From NCBI GenBank assembly GCA_031423015.1, contig JANPER010000271.1, positions 50,225-114,224 of the forward strand: DNA of 64,000 bases, given 5' to 3'. Source of the DNA: DATGPD01 sp031423015. Lineage in GTDB: Bacteria; Planctomycetota; UBA1135; UBA2386. The first letter of the stretch is position 1; every line of letters starts with the position of its first letter. A program made the translations under genes and the position numbers. The notes under the pieces are model-generated. The model worked only from the letters and a program-made list of their open reading frames with translations, was not told where the DNA came from and did no database searches. Positions 1-7,838 of the stretch are shown here, in pieces.

Positions 1-512
1 TCACTGCCGAAGAGTTCTACGCCCTGCACCGCGACCACTGCGAACTGGTGCGCGGCGAGGTGGTGGATCTGATGCCGCCCGGGTTCCGGCACGGGCGATT
101 GGCGGTGAAGCTCGCGACCGCGATCAACACGCACGCCAAACAGCATCGCCTCGGCGCCACCGTCGTCGAGTCTGGCTTCGTGCTGCACCGAGGCCCCGAC
201 ACCGTGCGCGGCCCCGACGTGGCGTTCGTGTGTCAGGAACGCGTGGTCGACACCGAGAAGTTCTACGAAGGCGCTCCCGACCTGGCTGTCGAGGTGCTGT
301 CGCCCGACGATCGCATCGGGCAGGTGAACGCGCGCCTGCGCGACTACTTCGCGGCCGGCGTGCGGGTGGTGTGGCTCGTCGACCCCGACCAGCAGACAGT
401 GGCCGTGCACGACAAGGAGCACGCGCGCACGCTGCGGGCGCCGGAGTCGGTCGACGGCGGCGATATCCTGCCGGGATTCGCCCTGCCGATCGCGTCGCTG
501 TTTGCGCCCTGA
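1..512 (+). CDS. Uma2 family endonuclease (DUF820), 5' end outside window
   Basis: The reading frame is already open at base 3, and the first visible residues (TAEEFYAL) are typical of the N-terminal part of Uma2 proteins, so the true start lies upstream of the window. A GTG at 48 is in frame but falls inside the conserved ELVRGEV segment. About 169 residues are visible; the family is usually near 190. Uma2 proteins have a PD-(D/E)XK nuclease-like fold: the segments PDLAVEVLSPDD and GVRVVWLVDPD carry the conserved acidic and aliphatic residues of that core. They are abundant in Cyanobacteria and Planctomycetota, and their biological role is unclear. Family assignment is firm; function is not. 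Confidence 0.88.
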   Translation, partial: TAEEFYALHRDHCELVRGEVVDLMPPGFRHGRLAVKLATAINTHAKQHRLGATVVESGFVLHRGPDTVRGPDVAFVCQERVVDTEKFYEGAPDLAVEVLSPDDRIGQVNARLRDYFAAGVRVVWLVDPDQQTVAVHDKEHARTLRAPESVDGGDILPGFALPIASLFAP

Positions 513-541
513 CGTGAGGTCGTCTGTTTCTGCTCTTCGCG

Positions 542-570
542 TTGGCCAGCCGAGGCGGCCGCGCTAAGGT
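542..570 (+). promoter_or_regulatory. Candidate promoter of the dodecin gene
   Basis: TTGGCC (542-547) and TAAGGT (565-570) are separated by exactly 17 bases and lie 41 bases upstream of the dodecin ATG. The -10-like box follows GC, as in several other intergenic regions of this window. Judged by sequence only. Confidence 0.4.
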
Positions 571-611
571 CGGCCGCTTCGAATCCACTCTCAAACAATC
601 AGGAGATCAAC

Positions 612-815
612 ATGTCCGTCGCACGCGTCACCGAGATCACGTCCTCGTCCGAGAAGAGCTTCAAAGATGCCATCGACGTCGGCATCTCCCGCGCCTGCAA
701 GACGCTACAGAACGTCAGGGGCGCCTGGATCCAAGACCAGAAGGTCGTCATCGAAGACGACAAGATCAGCGAGTACCGCGTCACCATGAAGGTGAGCTTC
801 ATCCTCAAGGACTGA
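612..815 (+). CDS. Dodecin family protein
   Basis: This 67-residue protein matches the dodecin family in length and pattern: an N-terminal strand, a helix (residues about 14-29), then two strands with the VRGAWIQDQKV and EYRVTMKVSFIL segments. Dodecins form dodecameric shells that bind flavins or coenzyme A and are thought to store or buffer flavin in the cytoplasm. The ATG at 612 is preceded by AGGAG about eight bases upstream, one of the clearer Shine-Dalgarno sites in this window. It is a single-gene unit between the Uma2 gene and a convergent acetyltransferase gene. Confidence 0.92.
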   Translation: MSVARVTEITSSSEKSFKDAIDVGISRACKTLQNVRGAWIQDQKVVIEDDKISEYRVTMKVSFILKD

Positions 816-842
816 GCCGCTTCGCCGCGCCGTTGGCGCGGC

Positions 843-1940
843 TCATAGCGCGCGCTCGTAGATGCGATAGCGGCGGAACACGCGCGCGCCGATGCCGAGC
901 AGTGGTCCCAGCATGGCGGCGTTGTCTTCGAGCACCCAGCCGCATTCCGCCGAGACGAAGCCGCGGGCGATGCCGTCGACCACCACGGCGTTGATCAGCG
1001 CGGCGTCGATGCCGCGGCCGCGATGTTGTGGTTCGACGCCGAGCGTGAGTACGCGCAGATGGCGCACGCGCTTGCGCGCGCGCAGCATGGTCCACCAACC
1101 GAGCGGGAGCAGGCGGCCGTTGCACGCTTTCACCGCCGGATTGACGTCGGGTAGGCCGACGATGAAGCCGATGGGCACGCCGTCGGCTTCGGCAAACTGG
1201 ATCAACTCGGGGATGCAGACCGACTTGAAGCTCTGCGCTTCGCGGTCGAACTCCGCCTTGCTCATCGGCACGAAGCCCCAGTTGCGTTCCCAGATCGTGG
1301 TGTAGAGGCGCCACACCTGCGCGATGTCGCTGGCGAAGTTCTTCATGACCAACGGCCGCAAGTGCACGCGCGCGCGCGCGGCGACCTTGTGGCCCAGGCG
1401 GCGCAGCCGATCGGCGTCGATGGTGCCGGTGTCGATGTGCAGCGCGACCACGTCCTTGGCCTTGCGCAGGCCGCAGGCTTCGAGCCACGCCGCGTAGTGC
1501 GGCGGGTTGTGCGGCATCATCATCGAGGGCGGGCCGGCGTCGCCTTCGACCAGGAGTCCCGTCTTGTAGTTGGTCGACAGCTCGATCGGGCCACGCATGG
1601 CGGTGGCGCCCTCGGCCCGCAGCCAGCTCGCGGCGTGTTCCACGAGTGCCTTGGCGACGTCGGCGGAGGTCGCTTCGACGTGGCCGAAGAAGCCGATGCG
1701 GTCGCCCCAAAAATCGTCGTGCGTGAAGTTGCGCACCGCGCTCACCCGGCCGACGCAGCCGGTCTGGTCGCGCGCCAGCCAGAACTCTGCCTTGGCGCGC
1801 GCGAAGAATGCATTCTTGGCCGGGCTCAGTTGCGCGCTCTCGAGCAGCGTCAGCGGCGGTACGTAATGGGGGTCGCCACGGTAGAAAGCGCGCTGGGCGT
1901 CGAGGAAGGCGCGTGGCGATCGTTCGCGTTCGATGCGCAA
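843..1940 (-). CDS. GNAT-like N-acetyltransferase family protein
   Basis: A protein of 365 residues if the TTG at 1940 is the start. That start puts the conserved AFYRGDPHYVPPL segment about 15 residues from the N terminus, as in homologous bacterial proteins of this size. The C-terminal part has an acetyl-CoA-binding motif A, LGVEPQHRGRGID, with QHRGRG at about residues 305-310. This suggests an acyl-CoA N-acyltransferase fold; the substrate is unknown. The open frame runs on to 2945, but upstream of 1940 it is the shadow of the divergent HEAT-repeat gene. The two divergent starts are only 18 bases apart, so their promoters must overlap each other's coding sequence, or one start is further inside its gene. 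Confidence 0.75.
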   Translation of the reverse strand: MRIERERSPRAFLDAQRAFYRGDPHYVPPLTLLESAQLSPAKNAFFARAKAEFWLARDQTGCVGRVSAVRNFTHDDFWGDRIGFFGHVEATSADVAKALVEHAASWLRAEGATAMRGPIELSTNYKTGLLVEGDAGPPSMMMPHNPPHYAAWLEACGLRKAKDVVALHIDTGTIDADRLRRLGHKVAARARVHLRPLVMKNFASDIAQVWRLYTTIWERNWGFVPMSKAEFDREAQSFKSVCIPELIQFAEADGVPIGFIVGLPDVNPAVKACNGRLLPLGWWTMLRARKRVRHLRVLTLGVEPQHRGRGIDAALINAVVVDGIARGFVSAECGWVLEDNAAMLGPLLGIGARVFRRYRIYERAL

Positions 1941-1958
1941 GCCGATACAGTTACTCGC

Positions 1959-2975
1959 TTGCCCCTCCGTCTTGAAGCACACACCGGCGCCGACCAGCGA
2001 CCCGTCAGGCCGCGGCCCCGGACCGCGATCGGTGTGGCCGGCGTGTCGTTGCTCGTCGCGAGTGCCTTCACGAGCTGCGGCGGCGGCCCAGAAGTGCGGC
2101 TGGCGCCGGAGACGGTAGTCGACGCCAGTGTTCCCCTGACCGCCGAGGAGAAGCAGGTCCTGGCCGCGGCCGAGCGCCTCTACCGCGACGGCGACGCGGC
2201 CTTTGCCGCGCGCCGCGACGAACTCGCGCGCGACCCTGGCACCGCCCGCTGGCTCACCCGCATGTTGGTGCGCGACGCCATCGTCGCGTTCGACCGGCGG
2301 CGAGCCAGCGACGATGAGTTCTTCCGGCAGGTCGTCGGCAGCGATCCGCTGTGGGATCGCGCCCTCGTGCACCTGCGCGCGCTCGGTGGCGCCGCGGCGC
2401 CGTGCCTCATCGAAGACTTGCTGCGGCACTCGCGCCACGATCGGCGGCGTCTGGGGATCACGCTCCTCGGCGTCAGCGGCGAAGGTTCGCTGCCGGCGCT
2501 CAAGGACGTGCTCGCCAGTCCCGACGTGGCGCTGCGCCGCCTCGCGGTCTTGGCGGTCGGCGAGATGCCACCCACCCCAGCGACCTCGGCAGCACTGCGT
2601 GGGGTCGCCGCCGACCGCGAGTTCACGGTGCGCGCCGCCGCCTACGAAGGGCTTGGCCGCGCCAGCGCTACCGTCGGCCCTGAGCTGCGGGCAGCATTGC
2701 AGGCGGAGCCCGACCCGTACGTGCGTCGCGTGATCGCGCGCGCGCTCGACAACGACCGAACCAAAGCCACGGCGGCCGTGTTGGTCGCCTTCCTGCGCCG
2801 CTGCCTCGACGCCGACGACAAGCCCGGCATCACTGCGGCGCACGCGGCGCTGTCGTCTTTGGCCGCACACGACGCGCGGCGGCCGCGCGCCTACGAGGCG
2901 TGGGCCAAGTGGGCGGCGGAGCTGCCCGACCAATGGGAGGACCAACGTGGAACAGTGGAAGATCGTTCGCGATAA
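1959..2975 (+). CDS. HEAT-repeat lipoprotein, function unknown
   Basis: The frame encodes a basic N-terminal stretch, a hydrophobic segment (GVSLLVASAF) and a lipobox-like TSC, followed by alpha-helical repeats with a HEAT-like spacing (for example LGITLLGVSGEGSLPALKDV and LRRLAVLAVGEM). It is therefore probably an exported lipoprotein with a scaffold role. The TTG at 1959 gives a 338-residue product with a charged signal-peptide n-region. The GTG at 2034 would leave almost no n-region, so I prefer 1959 with modest confidence. The end overlaps the start of the next gene by 29 bases, suggesting coupled translation. Confidence 0.7.
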   Translation: MPLRLEAHTGADQRPVRPRPRTAIGVAGVSLLVASAFTSCGGGPEVRLAPETVVDASVPLTAEEKQVLAAAERLYRDGDAAFAARRDELARDPGTARWLTRMLVRDAIVAFDRRRASDDEFFRQVVGSDPLWDRALVHLRALGGAAAPCLIEDLLRHSRHDRRRLGITLLGVSGEGSLPALKDVLASPDVALRRLAVLAVGEMPPTPATSAALRGVAADREFTVRAAAYEGLGRASATVGPELRAALQAEPDPYVRRVIARALDNDRTKATAAVLVAFLRRCLDADDKPGITAAHAALSSLAAHDARRPRAYEAWAKWAAELPDQWEDQRGTVEDRSR

Positions 2976-3474
2976 GGCTCAGGCCCACGGTGGTTGCTGC
3001 CAACGGCCGAAGCCGTTGGACACCTTCGCCGTCCTGGAGCTGCCGGCGTGCACACGACGCGACGTGTGCCCAATCTGTCTGTCCGAGCTACAGCAGCAGT
3101 TGCGCACCGCGGACGCCAAGCCGCCGATCTTCTGGCGCGTGCGGCGCAAAGAAGGCGCCCGCGAGCCGGTGCTCGACCTCGTCATGCTGCGCCATCTGTT
3201 CGATCGGCTGGGCGAGGAACCCGGCGAGCGTCCGGCCGCGCTGCGCTACTTCGTGGCCTTGCTCCTGCTGCGCAAGCGCGTGCTGAAGATGGCCGACGCC
3301 AAGAGCGTGGCGGATGAACGGGCGGACCTCTTGGTGTTCGATCCCAAGACGCCAACGCAGCCGCCGGTCGCCTTGGTGGCCCCAGACCTCGCCGAGACCA
3401 GCCTCGAAGAACTCAAGAACGAGCTGCTGGCCGCGGCGGGCAGCGCCGGCGAAGTCGCCGCCGAGAGCGAGTGA
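2947..3474 (+). CDS. Hypothetical protein with a Cys-rich N-terminal half
   Basis: A 175-residue protein starting at GTG 2947, inside the end of the preceding HEAT-repeat gene. The N-terminal third has five cysteines (GGCCQ, PACTRR, CPIC), which could form a zinc site. The middle is helical and basic (RYFVALLLLRKRVLKMAD), and the C-terminal third is acidic and low in complexity. No signal peptide is visible, so it is probably cytoplasmic. I do not recognise the family. Overlap with the upstream lipoprotein gene suggests co-expression. Confidence 0.7.
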   Translation: MEQWKIVRDKAQAHGGCCQRPKPLDTFAVLELPACTRRDVCPICLSELQQQLRTADAKPPIFWRVRRKEGAREPVLDLVMLRHLFDRLGEEPGERPAALRYFVALLLLRKRVLKMADAKSVADERADLLVFDPKTPTQPPVALVAPDLAETSLEELKNELLAAAGSAGEVAAESE

Positions 3475-3492
3475 CGGGCGGCGGCCCAGCCC

Positions 3493-3723
3493 TCAACGCG
3501 CAGCCTCCTTGCTGCCGACGACCGTCAAGTTCATGCCGATCTGCACCGACATCGCCTTGCCGTCGATCGTCACCACGATCTTGCCGTTGAGGTACCAGCC
3601 GAACGAACCCGTGGAGAACGCCTTCACCTCGGCCAGCATCTCCTGGCCGTTGATCGCCACCTTCAAGGGCTCGGCTTTGTCCAGGAACTGCGACTGCGAA
3701 ACAGGGCACGACGACTTGACCAT
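3493..3723 (-). CDS. Small conserved-looking hypothetical protein
   Basis: A 76-residue protein convergent with the preceding gene. It reads as a compact beta-rich domain: CPVSQSQFLDKAEPL, then FSTGSFGWYLNGK, then VTIDGKAMSVQIGMNLTVVGS. The regular alternation of hydrophobic and charged residues and the lack of low complexity argue for a real gene. There is no signal peptide. The function is unknown. Confidence 0.65.
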   Translation of the reverse strand: MVKSSCPVSQSQFLDKAEPLKVAINGQEMLAEVKAFSTGSFGWYLNGKIVVTIDGKAMSVQIGMNLTVVGSKEAAR

Positions 3724-3812
3724 GCGCGGAAGGTAGCAGAGTCCTTGACGCGTTGAAGCGAGATCGCGACGCCGTGTGACGCGAGCGCTAGCGAGGCTTC
3801 GCCTCAGAGCAG

Positions 3813-3907
3813 AGAAGAACCACTGAGCACACAGAGATCACGGAGAGGCATGGCCTTGCTCTGTCCGTCTCCCCTCCGTGCTCTCGGTGTGCTCTGTGGT
3901 TCTTTCT
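3813..3907. repeat. Imperfect palindrome with CACAGAG-type arms
   Basis: Left arm 3813-3848 and right arm 3871-3907 are near-perfect reverse complements. Each contains a GAACCAC-GAGCACAC-GAGA-CACGGAG pattern, separated by about 22 bases. The RNA would form a stem of about 35 pairs with a few mismatches. It lies between convergent/tandem ends at 3724 and 3966 and encodes nothing. CACAGAG-rich palindromes of this kind recur in several bacterial genomes as non-coding repeats; here only one copy is seen. Confidence 0.75.
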
Positions 3908-3966
3908 GTTGTGAAGCCGAGGCCAGGACTTGACTCATCTGTCATGTATTCGATCAACCAGGGCCT

Positions 3967-5085
3967 CTAGTCGACCCACTCCGCCACGAAGATGCTGGTC
4001 TCGCCGTATTCCTCGCCGTAGCGGTTGCTCGCGAACGCGAGGTGTTTGCCATCGGGCGAGAACATCGGGAAGCCGTCGAAGGTGTCGTTGAACGTCACCC
4101 GCTCGAGGCCCTTGCCGTCCTCGCCGATCAACCACAGGTCGAAGTCGCGGCTGTTCTTGTCCTTGCCGATGTTGCTGCAAAAGATGATGCGGTGGTTGTC
4201 GGGGTGCCAGTAGGGCGCGAAGTTGGCTTGCCCGTTGTCGGTCACGCGGCGGAAGTTCTTGCCGTCGCGATCCATCATCACGATGTCGACCTGCGTCGGC
4301 AGGATGAGGTTCTGCTTCAGGAAGGTGAAGTATTCGGTCCGGTCGGCGTCGTCCTTGAAGAAGCCCGAACGCGCGACGATCTTGCTGCCATCGTGCGAGA
4401 AGAATGCGCCGCCGTCGTAGCCCTCGCGGTCAGTCAAGCGTTGTACATCGGCCCCATCAGGCTCCATGCTGTACAGCTCGAGGTCGCCATCGCGCGTCGA
4501 GGTGAACACGATGCGCCCCGTCACCGGGCACACGGTGGCCTCGGCGTCGTAGCCGTCGTTGGTGGTGAGTTGGCGCAGGTTGCTGCCGTCGGGGTTAGCG
4601 ACGAACACGTCGAACCCCGGGAAGATCGGCCACACGTAGCGGCCGCGCACCACGCGCCCGGCGATCGGACAGTCAGGGTCGCGCAGGTGCGTGCTGCTGT
4701 AGATGATCTCGCGATCACCGCGCAGGAAGTAGCTGCACGTGCACTTCCCCTTGCCGTTGCTCACCAAGCGATCTTGCCCGGTCTCCAGATCCATGATGTA
4801 GATCTGGTCACAGTCGAACGGCTTGCGCTTGCTCTGATAGATGAGCTTGCGCCCGTCGTGCGACCAGTAGGCCTCGGCGTTCTCGCCGCCGAACGTGAGC
4901 TTGCGCACGTTGCGCAGGTGTCTCTGTTCGCCGGCGATGGCCGCCACCGGCTGGCCGGCACGGATCACGAGCGGACGCAGAGGGATGACGGGCTGGCCAG
5001 CGAGGTCGCCGCCGGCCGGCGGCGCATCGCTGCGGCATCCGAAGGCCAGGAGGCCAACCATCGCGCCGAACACGGCGCGCTTCAC
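3967..5085 (-). CDS. TolB-like PD40 beta-propeller lipoprotein
   Basis: With the GTG at 5085 as start the product has 372 residues, begins with KRAVFGAMVGLLAFGC and carries a lipobox (LAFGC), so it should be a lipoprotein. The rest consists of WD40-like (PD40) blades, recognisable from repeated signatures such as AYWSHDGRKLIYQS, ATVCPVTGRIVFTS, AFFSHDGSKIVARS, APYWHPDNHRIIF and PMFSPDGKHLAFAS. Such propellers resemble TolB and probably bind a periplasmic partner. The start codon overlaps the stop of the XRE regulator as GTGA, so the two are translationally coupled. The unusually many cysteines (FDCDQ, KCTCSY, DPDCP) may form disulfides. Confidence 0.88.
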   Translation of the reverse strand: MKRAVFGAMVGLLAFGCRSDAPPAGGDLAGQPVIPLRPLVIRAGQPVAAIAGEQRHLRNVRKLTFGGENAEAYWSHDGRKLIYQSKRKPFDCDQIYIMDLETGQDRLVSNGKGKCTCSYFLRGDREIIYSSTHLRDPDCPIAGRVVRGRYVWPIFPGFDVFVANPDGSNLRQLTTNDGYDAEATVCPVTGRIVFTSTRDGDLELYSMEPDGADVQRLTDREGYDGGAFFSHDGSKIVARSGFFKDDADRTEYFTFLKQNLILPTQVDIVMMDRDGKNFRRVTDNGQANFAPYWHPDNHRIIFCSNIGKDKNSRDFDLWLIGEDGKGLERVTFNDTFDGFPMFSPDGKHLAFASNRYGEEYGETSIFVAEWVD

Positions 5086-5543
5086 GTCGTGACCTCGATC
5101 GCTTGCTGCACTTGGCCGATGTGGCCGACGTTGCGCCGCGGCAACTTCATCGCCACGCGCTCGTCGTCGACCAGGTCCTCGTAGCAAGCGGCGAACTCGT
5201 CACGCCGCTCGCGCGCAAAGCCGAGCAACCGATTGCAGAAGGTCGCTGGGTCGGCGACCGCGCCGACTTCGCCACTCAGGAACTGGGCGAACCGGGCCTC
5301 GCGCCCCGGCGTCACTTCGTCACCCAGAAGCGGCGCCAGCCGGTCGTCGTCGAGCCAGTAGTCGGCGCACAGGCCGAAGAGGGCGACCAGCCCCCGCAGG
5401 TGTGGCAGGGTGACGGCCGAGCGCCCTTTGCAAATATCGGTGGCGGTCTGCGGCGAGACCGACAAGGCGCGCGCGAGGTCGCGCTTGAGGAGGCCGCGCT
5501 GTTGCAGGGCGTGCTCGATCTTCGCATGCAGCGGATGAGGCAT
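5082..5543 (-). CDS. XRE-family HTH transcriptional regulator
   Basis: A 153-residue protein from ATG 5543. The N-terminal 60 residues form a Cro/C1-type helix-turn-helix: LLKRDLARALSVSPQTATDI is the HTH core, followed by CKGRSAVTLPHLRGL. The C-terminal part (DYWLDDDRLAPLL and beyond) probably holds a dimerisation domain. The open frame extends 12 codons further upstream (ATG 5579), but those residues do not look like part of the domain. It is coupled by GTGA to the propeller lipoprotein downstream. It probably regulates its own operon. Confidence 0.85.
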   Translation of the reverse strand: MPHPLHAKIEHALQQRGLLKRDLARALSVSPQTATDICKGRSAVTLPHLRGLVALFGLCADYWLDDDRLAPLLGDEVTPGREARFAQFLSGEVGAVADPATFCNRLLGFARERRDEFAACYEDLVDDERVAMKLPRRNVGHIGQVQQAIEVTT

Positions 5544-5625
5544 CCGTGCAACATAGCTTGCGACCACGCCGTGCGGCAAGGCGTCCGTCGATCACCGTGC
5601 GCGCTGCGAGATCGTCAATTTGTAT

Positions 5626-5654
5626 CTGACACTCCCAGGCCACGCGGCTACAAC
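5626..5654 (+). promoter_or_regulatory. Candidate promoter upstream of the 5664 lipoprotein gene
   Basis: CTGACA (5626-5631) and TACAAC (5649-5654) are separated by 17 bases. The ATG of the downstream gene follows nine bases later, so the transcript would be nearly leaderless. Judged by sequence only. Confidence 0.35.
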
Positions 5655-5663
5655 GCCGGCTCG

Positions 5664-6497
5664 ATGCGGGACGCAGCCTGGTCCGTTCGCCGCGGCACGT
5701 GCCGATGGTTGCCCTCCCTCGGGGTCGGTCTGCATCTCGCGCTCGTGTTTGTCCTAGGAGCGTGCCGCAGCACCCGCGTGGGGGACTCCGATTGGCCGCC
5801 AGACGACTTCTGTCTCGAGGTGCGCGCCCGCGCCCAGACCAAAGACGGCTTGTTCGAGCGGCAGTCGTTGCACGTGTTTGCCGATGGCTTCGTCGTGTAT
5901 CGCGAGGCCGACCCTGAAGACGCGTTTCCCACCGGCTGGCCGGCGGTGTTCAGTCGGGTCAGCGCGTATCGCATGCTGCCGGAGTCGACGCGCAGCTTGG
6001 CGCGCGGCCTGTATCAGGCCGGGCTGTTTCAGATCGAAACGGTCGTGGGAACCGACGCCAACGCGGAAGACGTGATCGCGGTCGCGTTGCGTGCGTTCGG
6101 CGAGCAGCGTCGGTTGGTGGCACGCGGTCGGGTGTACGGCTCGGTGATCGATGTGCTGCACGTGGTGAACGCGTATGTGCCGGCGGGGTGCGCGCTCGCG
6201 TTGCCCGACATGACGGGCGAGCCGCAACCGCCACGCTTGTCGCAGGTCCCGCAGCCGGTGCGCGACATCGCTGGCGCCTACCGCCTGCACCGGGAGTGGG
6301 CGGCGCGCTACGAGGCGCCGGATGTGCAGTGGCGCATCGAACTGTTCGCACTCGCGCTGCGGGCTGGCGATCTGCCGGTGGCGCGCGACGTACTCGCGGC
6401 ACTCGAACGCGAACAAGAAGCGAGCGCCGGCCCCTTCCCCGATGTCGATGCGGCGGTCAAGGACATGCTCGCCCGCTTGCGCGGGCTGTTGCATTAG
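5664..6497 (+). CDS. Putative lipoprotein, function unknown
   Basis: From ATG 5664 the product has 277 residues. It begins with a basic region, a hydrophobic segment (LHLALVFVLGAC) and a lipobox LGAC, so it is probably a lipoprotein. The mature part has mixed alpha/beta character (LHVFADGFVVYREADPED, then LIKELY helical C terminus VARDVLAALEREQ). No known domain is recognised. It is divergent from the XRE regulator and convergent with a glycosyltransferase gene. Confidence 0.72.
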   Translation: MRDAAWSVRRGTCRWLPSLGVGLHLALVFVLGACRSTRVGDSDWPPDDFCLEVRARAQTKDGLFERQSLHVFADGFVVYREADPEDAFPTGWPAVFSRVSAYRMLPESTRSLARGLYQAGLFQIETVVGTDANAEDVIAVALRAFGEQRRLVARGRVYGSVIDVLHVVNAYVPAGCALALPDMTGEPQPPRLSQVPQPVRDIAGAYRLHREWAARYEAPDVQWRIELFALALRAGDLPVARDVLAALEREQEASAGPFPDVDAAVKDMLARLRGLLH

Positions 6498-6522
6498 TGG
6501 TGCTAGGGCCCTTGGCGCCGAG

Positions 6523-7656
6523 CTACGCGAGCGTGAGGTGTGGTGCCCCGACGCGCCCCAGCAGCGCGCGCAGTTGTGCCGCCACGGCGTCGCGGTCGCA
6601 CAGCGCCAAGACGTGCTGGCGGCCGCGCTGCGCGCGCGCCGCCGCCTCGCGCTTGTCGCCAACCACTTGCCGGAGGCGACTGGCGAGCGCGTCGATGTCG
6701 ACCTCGTGCCATCGTTGGCCGTGGAACGCAGCGTTCTCGGCCGCTGCGTCATCTGACACCGGCACACACTGCGTCGGCACCGGGTAGCCCACGGCGTCGC
6801 TCGGGACCAGCACGGCCAGCGCGTGCGCGTGTGGCACCACCACCGGGATCTGCATCAGCATCGCCTCGTGCACCGGTCGACCCCAGGCTTCGCCGCGGCT
6901 TGCCAACACGAAGCCGTCGCTCGCTGCGTACAGGTCGGCCATGGCGTCGTCGTCGCATACGCCTTCGATGACCCTGATCGTCGGCGGCCGCCCGCGCGCG
7001 GTGTCGCCCACGCGCGCGTCGGCTTCACTCTGCAATACTCCCTTGGCCCGCCCGACGCGCGGCGTGGTCTTGATCACGAGTTCAGCCTCGCCGCGCGTGA
7101 AGGCGCGGCCAAACGCCGCGAGCAACAGGTCGGGGCCTTTGCGCAGCGTCCAGTCGAAAACCGACAGCCAGCGGAAGGGCGCGCCGGCTGCACGTTCGCG
7201 GCAACGGGGCGTGAACGCTTCGACTTCGAACGGCGGTGGCAGCACCACGAGCTTGTCGTGCGGTACGCCGCCGGCAGCAAAGCCGCGCCGATTCCATTCA
7301 CTCAGCACGACGACGGTGTCGGCGGGCGCGAGCGCGGCCGCGAGCTGCCTCGGCAGGGTCTCGGTCTCGAACACCGTGTGCACGATGGTGTGGCCGGCGC
7401 CTTCGCGCGGCGCGAAGTGCGGGATGAGCATGTGGTGCCAGTCGACGCCGCCTTTGCGGCGGGCGCGCGCGGCGCACCGTGCTATGCGGGCGGCGTCGGG
7501 GACTCGCAGCGGCGCGGTGTGCTCACCCAGTTGTGCCCCGGCCAACGACGGCAACAAGCCGGCGCGCTCCATGCACGCCAGCCACTCGCGTCCCTCGGCC
7601 GCGAAGCCCGAGGGCCCGAGCACGACGCCATGGAAGTGGAGGGGGAAAGACGACAC
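6523..7656 (-). CDS. Glycosyltransferase, GT4-like (GT-B fold)
   Basis: With the GTG at 7656 the protein has 377 residues and opens with FPLHFHGVVLGPSGFAAEGR, a good N-terminal Rossmann start; the open frame upstream to 7812 looks non-coding. The C-terminal half has the usual GT-B nucleotide-sugar-binding features: FRWLSVFDWTLRKGPDLLL, then IRVIEGVCDDDAMADLYAASDGFVLASRGEAWGRP, whose SRGEAWGRPVHEAM corresponds to the family's E-x7-E donor site. It probably transfers a sugar to a cell-envelope glycan or lipid. The acceptor cannot be predicted. Confidence 0.85.
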   Translation of the reverse strand: MSSFPLHFHGVVLGPSGFAAEGREWLACMERAGLLPSLAGAQLGEHTAPLRVPDAARIARCAARARRKGGVDWHHMLIPHFAPREGAGHTIVHTVFETETLPRQLAAALAPADTVVVLSEWNRRGFAAGGVPHDKLVVLPPPFEVEAFTPRCRERAAGAPFRWLSVFDWTLRKGPDLLLAAFGRAFTRGEAELVIKTTPRVGRAKGVLQSEADARVGDTARGRPPTIRVIEGVCDDDAMADLYAASDGFVLASRGEAWGRPVHEAMLMQIPVVVPHAHALAVLVPSDAVGYPVPTQCVPVSDDAAAENAAFHGQRWHEVDIDALASRLRQVVGDKREAAARAQRGRQHVLALCDRDAVAAQLRALLGRVGAPHLTLA

Positions 7657-7838
7657 GGGCGGCTGACGCTCTCGCCGGCTCAGGCATGCACGCGGCCAAG
7701 CCACGCTTCCGCAGCGCAGCTCGGCTCGCTCCCTTCCCGACGACGTTCCCTCATCGGCGTCCCCGGGCGCCGGGCTGTTGCCGGCGCTGTCAAACCGCAC
7801 GATCGGCGCCAACCAGGTTGGCGTGCCGCCGACCGACC

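Noticed and set aside
570..600. A TTCGAATCC T-loop-like string suggested a tRNA
   Set aside because: No matching acceptor, D or anticodon stems surround it; it lies in the leader of the dodecin gene.
1362..1958. Long + strand open frame before the HEAT-repeat lipoprotein
   Set aside because: It is the antisense shadow of the GNAT gene and has no domain or signal.
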